Shown: positions 60,449 through 64,000 of the stretch, piece by piece | How positions within the stretch are numbered: position 1 is the first letter of the stretch | How the letters are laid out: each line of letters starts with the position of its first letter | From: Algoriphagus sp. NG3 | GTDB taxonomy: Bacteria > Bacteroidota > Bacteroidia > Cytophagales > Cyclobacteriaceae | Length of the DNA stretch: 64,000 bases | Assembly: GCF_034119865.1 (NCBI RefSeq) | Contig: NZ_CP139421.1 | Location: 4,442,501 to 4,506,500, forward strand | Direction: 5' to 3' | Made by a program: the position numbers and the translations under genes | The notes under the pieces: generated by a model | The model's database searches: none | What the model was told of the DNA's origin: nothing | The model's input: the letters and a program-made list of their open reading frames with translations, nothing else

Positions 60449-61675
60449 TTACTTGCCTTTCTCTCCGATAGAGATCATCGCACATCTAAAACCAATATGG
60501 TTAGTCGCAGAATCCTGATGCATAAATCTTCTGGTACCAGGAGCGAGCCAGTAAGCAACGTCTCTCCATGATCCACCTTTGTAAACTCTCAACTCATCTG
60601 TAAGCATAGAAGTCCCGTAGGTATCTTCCTCATCACCTACTCCTGAATTTCTGACCGGGTTGAGGTCATCCATATCCTGATAGGAAAGTGGACGGTAGAT
60701 ATCCTGAACCCATTCGTTCATATTACCTGCCATATTGTAAAGACCAAAATCATTTGGCGCAAAATCGTAAACGTTTGTAGGAATGATATCTCCATCATTT
60801 GCTTGAGTTCCTGCTATTCCGCCGTAATCACCGCGTCCTCTTTTGAAGTTAGCCAGCATATCGCCCTGCTTGCCTTTTCTCTTTACATTGTATGGATTTC
60901 TTACGCCTCTGCCATCCCACGGATAGATCCTACCATACTCCTGATTTTCGTCCATGTATTGGGTTCCAATCATCGCTTTTGCAGCATATTCCCATTCAGC
61001 CTCCGTAGGCAGTCTGTAATCTGCCAGAGCTACACCTCTTTCGATCAGCTGGTTTTTAGTAAAGGAAGAATCTATACCCCTATCTTCTCTAAGTATTTCC
61101 TGTACAAATTCTGTTCTCCATTTAGAATAAGCATTTGCTTGGATCCAAGACACCCCAGCTACCGGATAGAAATTAAAACCAGGAAATCTGAAATAATATG
61201 ACTGGTACATGTCGTTGAAGGTCATCTCACCGCCAGCCCACACATTATCTTTTGGCTCAAGCTTAAGCAATGAATCTGCACTCACATTCTTCTTCATATT
61301 GAAAAGAAACTCCCGGTAATCGTTATTGGTCACCTCAGTTTCGTCCAGATAAAAGTTTGCAAGAGTGACTGTCCTTTCCTGATTATCACGGAATGCCATC
61401 ACATCCTGTTCCTGTGAGCCCAACACTGCTCTTCCTCCCTGGATAAATTTCAAATTCGGCCCTGGAATCTGCTCCGCTTTCTTGGCTACAAAAAATTGGG
61501 TGGAATCATTTTCATCAAAACTGAATTCTGCCCCTGTGGTAGCACTTTTTTTGCCAGGCTTGTTTGCAGTTCTTCTGCCATACCCAGGAGTTTTATTACA
61601 GGAGGTTAAAATAGAGCTTCCTACTATCGCAAAAGCCGCTATCCACATTCCCCATGATTTGTTACTCAGACGCAT
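60449..61675 (-). CDS. GldJ/GldK-like gliding/type IX secretion lipoprotein
   Basis: A 408-residue lipoprotein: signal ending VGSSILTSC, then a basic Gly/Lys-rich spacer and a formylglycine-generating-enzyme-like (SUMF1) domain from about residue 75 to the end. Marks: FIQGGRAVLGSQEQD, LANFYLDETEVTNNDYREFL, VAGVSWIQANAYSKWRTE, YRLPTEAEWEYAAKA, NMAGNMNEWVQDIYRP, KGGSWRDVAYWLAPGTRRFM. In gliding Bacteroidota such proteins (GldJ, GldK) are structural parts of the outer-membrane motor and secretion ring. The absence of gldL/M/N next to it favours GldJ over GldK. The active-site cysteines of true FGE are missing. Confidence 0.85.
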   Translation of the reverse strand: MRLSNKSWGMWIAAFAIVGSSILTSCNKTPGYGRRTANKPGKKSATTGAEFSFDENDSTQFFVAKKAEQIPGPNLKFIQGGRAVLGSQEQDVMAFRDNQERTVTLANFYLDETEVTNNDYREFLFNMKKNVSADSLLKLEPKDNVWAGGEMTFNDMYQSYYFRFPGFNFYPVAGVSWIQANAYSKWRTEFVQEILREDRGIDSSFTKNQLIERGVALADYRLPTEAEWEYAAKAMIGTQYMDENQEYGRIYPWDGRGVRNPYNVKRKGKQGDMLANFKRGRGDYGGIAGTQANDGDIIPTNVYDFAPNDFGLYNMAGNMNEWVQDIYRPLSYQDMDDLNPVRNSGVGDEEDTYGTSMLTDELRVYKGGSWRDVAYWLAPGTRRFMHQDSATNHIGFRCAMISIGEKGK

Positions 61676-61853
61676 ATTTCTAATTGTTTTAGGTCTTTTT
61701 CAGTGTGCTAATATAAATGCAATGTAGAGCACTTGCAATAATTTGTGGTGAAGTCCGTGGAATCCATTTGACAAAAGACGTTCAAAATCCCAGAAAATCA
61801 ACAAAATCGGTAGGCAAATCTACAATTTTAATGCCATTTAAATTAATCAATAA

Positions 61854-64000
61854 TCATGCTTCTGTCATCTCCTTCAGCTTTACCTGAGCCTTTGATATGG
61901 TGGAAACATTTGATAATGTAAGAATCAAACGATTCTTGTACTCTTTTATTTTGCAAAGCTTACTGTTCACCTGTGCAAAACGCATAATTTTCTGGAAAAT
62001 GTCTGAGGAATAATAATCATCACGTGTCGAAGGCAGTAAATGGCACTTCATAACCCCACTTTTCAATACAAGTTTCTCGATTCCAAGCTGTTCGGCCTTC
62101 CATCGCAGACGTACTGTTTCCATCAAATCTATAACCGCCTCTGGCAGCGGACCGAACCGGTCTTTGAGACTTGCTGAAAATTTCGTCAATTCCTCCTCAT
62201 CCTTGATGGTATCCAGTTTGGAATAAAGTCCCAACCGCTCAGAAATATTTCCTACATAATCCTCTGGAATAAGCAGTTCCAAATCGGTCTCAATGGTGCA
62301 ATCCTGCACCAATACTTTGACCTTCTCTGCCAAGTCTGTCTCAAATAAAGCCGCAAACTCATTTTCTTTCAATTCCTGAACAGCCTCATCCAATATTTTA
62401 TGATACATCTCAAATCCCAAATCGCTGATAAAACCGCTCTGTTCGGCCCCAAGAAGGTTTCCTGCCCCACGGATATCCAAGTCCTTCATGGCCACTTTGA
62501 ACCCGTCCCCCAAGTCAGAGAATTCTTCAAGGGTCTGCATGCGCTTTCTGGCTTCTGCTGTCAACCCTGACATAGGCTGGGTAAGCAGGTAGCAAAATGC
62601 CTTTTTATTACTTCTTCCCACCCGTCCACGCATCTGGTGCAGATCACTCATACCAAACATGTGGGCGCGGTTGATGATAATCGTATTGGCATTTGGAATG
62701 TCTAGTCCAGATTCAATAATATTAGTAGAAACGAGCACGTCGTATTCGTGATGGATAAAATCCACCATGACTTTTTCCAATTTTTTCCCATCCATCTGAC
62801 CATGAGCTCCCACTACCCGGGCATCAGGAACCAGTTTCATAATCAAATTGGCGATAGAGTCTATCTCACCTACCCGGTTATGAACGAAGAAAACCTGTCC
62901 ACCTCTTCTCAATTCGTAGGAAACCGCATCCCGGATCACCTCTTCCTGGAAGGTCTGCACTTCAGTAGTCACCGGCTGACGGTTTGGAGGAGGAGTGGCT
63001 ATCACAGACAAATCCCTCGCCCCCATCAGGGAAAAGTGCAAAGTTCTGGGAATCGGTGTTGCTGTTAAAGTCAACACATCCACGTTCAAACGCAGATTCT
63101 TTAGCTGATCCTTCACCTTTACACCAAACTTCTGCTCCTCATCTATCACCAACAGCCCCAAATCCTTAAACTCGATATCTTTATTAACGATTCTATGGGT
63201 ACCTACGAGTATATCTATCTCTCCGGTTTTCACCTGAGAGATGATTTCCTTGATCTCTTTTGCGGTGCGGAAGCGGTTGATGTACTCGACTTTCACCGGG
63301 AAATTTTCCAGCCGCTCACTGAAGGTCTGAAAGTGCTGCATAGCTAGAATAGTAGTGGGAACTAGCACAGCAACCTGCTTCCGATCATTCACCGCTTTGA
63401 ATGCAGACCGAATAGCCACTTCTGTCTTGCCAAACCCAACGTCTCCACACACCAGCCTGTCCATAGGATAGGACTTCTCCATATCGGACTTCACGTCCTG
63501 CGTAGCAACAGCTTGATCAGGCGTATCTTCATAGATAAAAGACGACTCCAGCTCAATTTGCAAAACAGAATCTGGATTAAATGCGAAACCCTTGGCCGAT
63601 CTTCGTTTGGCATATAATGCGATCAGATCTTTTGCTATATCTTTGACCTGCTTTTTTGCCCGTGACTTCTTGTTTTCCCAGTCTGGGGAACCCAGCTTGG
63701 ACATGGAAGGAACAGTACCTTCTTGTCCCGAAAACTTCGAGATTTTGTGCAGCGAGTGAATATTCACGTAGAGCAAATCATCATCCCTGAAAATCAGACG
63801 AACAGCCTCCTGCATTTTGCCGGCCACATCTACTTTTTCCAAACCCGCAAAGCGCCCCACTCCATAATCGACGTGTACAATATAATCCCCTGGGTGAAGG
63901 GATTTTAATTCCTTGATGGTAAGCGCTTTGGATTTACTGGCCTTATCCCGGGTCTTGTAGCGATGGAAACGCTCAAACAGCTGATGATCCGTAAAGCAGG
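61854..64000 (-). CDS. mfd: Transcription-repair coupling factor Mfd, C-terminal part
   Basis: The frame is open to the window edge, with about 715 residues visible. It begins in the RNA-polymerase-interacting region (HPGDYIVHVDYGVGRFAGLE), followed by the translocase domains: Walker A in RLVCGDVGFGKTEVAIRSAF, DEEQ box in LLVIDEEQKFGVK, TLTATPIPRTLHFSLMGARD, and motif VI QMRGRVGRSNKKAFCYLL, and the C-terminal TRCF domain (DRFGPLPEAVIDLMETVRLR). Mfd removes stalled RNA polymerase and recruits UvrA. A GTG at 63860 is internal and not a start. Confidence 0.97.
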   Translation of the reverse strand, partial: CFTDHQLFERFHRYKTRDKASKSKALTIKELKSLHPGDYIVHVDYGVGRFAGLEKVDVAGKMQEAVRLIFRDDDLLYVNIHSLHKISKFSGQEGTVPSMSKLGSPDWENKKSRAKKQVKDIAKDLIALYAKRRSAKGFAFNPDSVLQIELESSFIYEDTPDQAVATQDVKSDMEKSYPMDRLVCGDVGFGKTEVAIRSAFKAVNDRKQVAVLVPTTILAMQHFQTFSERLENFPVKVEYINRFRTAKEIKEIISQVKTGEIDILVGTHRIVNKDIEFKDLGLLVIDEEQKFGVKVKDQLKNLRLNVDVLTLTATPIPRTLHFSLMGARDLSVIATPPPNRQPVTTEVQTFQEEVIRDAVSYELRRGGQVFFVHNRVGEIDSIANLIMKLVPDARVVGAHGQMDGKKLEKVMVDFIHHEYDVLVSTNIIESGLDIPNANTIIINRAHMFGMSDLHQMRGRVGRSNKKAFCYLLTQPMSGLTAEARKRMQTLEEFSDLGDGFKVAMKDLDIRGAGNLLGAEQSGFISDLGFEMYHKILDEAVQELKENEFAALFETDLAEKVKVLVQDCTIETDLELLIPEDYVGNISERLGLYSKLDTIKDEEELTKFSASLKDRFGPLPEAVIDLMETVRLRWKAEQLGIEKLVLKSGVMKCHLLPSTRDDYYSSDIFQKIMRFAQVNSKLCKIKEYKNRLILTLSNVSTISKAQVKLKEMTEA

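Noticed and set aside
63858..63860. GTG as start of a 668-residue Mfd
   Set aside because: The frame stays open and reads typical Mfd sequence up to the window edge, so this codon is an internal valine.

Overview
The window looks like chromosomal DNA of a Bacteroidota, most likely a Cyclobacteriaceae member of the Algoriphagus type. The reasons are: promoter boxes of the TAnnTTTG kind and weak Shine-Dalgarno sites, a gliding/type IX secretion lipoprotein (GldJ-like), ribosomal protein S16 with a long Ala/Glu tail, many lipoproteins with Bacteroidota-style lipoboxes, SusC-like plug motifs, and palindromic intergenic repeats. No rRNA, CRISPR array, phage or intact insertion sequence was seen. 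One tRNA (Arg, CCT) is present.

Layout. 1-9.4 kb: end of an acyl-CoA dehydrogenase, an AAA ATPase/DUF4143 gene with a striking inverted-repeat operator, a glycerol operon (glpD-glpK-glpF), a phosphohistidine-phosphatase-like lipoprotein, an RluA-type pseudouridine synthase, and yqeY-cvpA-pabA. 9.5-15 kb: pdxJ, an esterase, a tetrapyrrole-methylase-type methyltransferase, an M19 dipeptidase, an SDR/SMP-30 pair and tRNA-Arg. 15-17.5 kb: rpsP-rimM-trmD-rplS. 18-22.5 kb: three consecutive FKBP lipoproteins, a DHH phosphoesterase and ndk. 22.8-29 kb: a DMT transporter with a sensory-rhodopsin-transducer homologue and a sugar-lactone oxidase, a 1.1 kb gap, then an LLM flavoprotein overlapping a GH13 enzyme.

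29.3-43.9 kb is the most interesting block: a self-contained nitrate assimilation island. It holds nirB, nirD, DUF4202, a NarX/PilJ-like sensor kinase, a NarL-type regulator, a nitrate transporter, a 1174-residue nitrate reductase fused to its own FAD/NAD(P) and BFD modules, a siroheme-reductase-like protein ending in a rubredoxin, and an alginate-export-type porin. Clusters of the heptamer TA(C/A)GTAT sit upstream of nirB, the regulator, the transporter and the porin, which suggests one local regulon.

44-54.8 kb carries redox and stress genes: a DsbD-like reductase, an M20 dipeptidase, ohr with an OhrR that has no cysteine at all, a double thioredoxin-fold lipoprotein facing an OxyR with Cys199 and Cys208, an NlpE-like lipoprotein, small DUF proteins, and a membrane protein/winged-helix pair whose promoter dyad recurs before a frameshifted gene. 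54.8-64 kb: a DUF4139 protein with an inserted SusC-like plug piece, a PfpI protein, a PGRP amidase with SH3 domains, DUF1684, DoxX, a 260 bp MITE-like repeat, gldJ and the 3' part of mfd.
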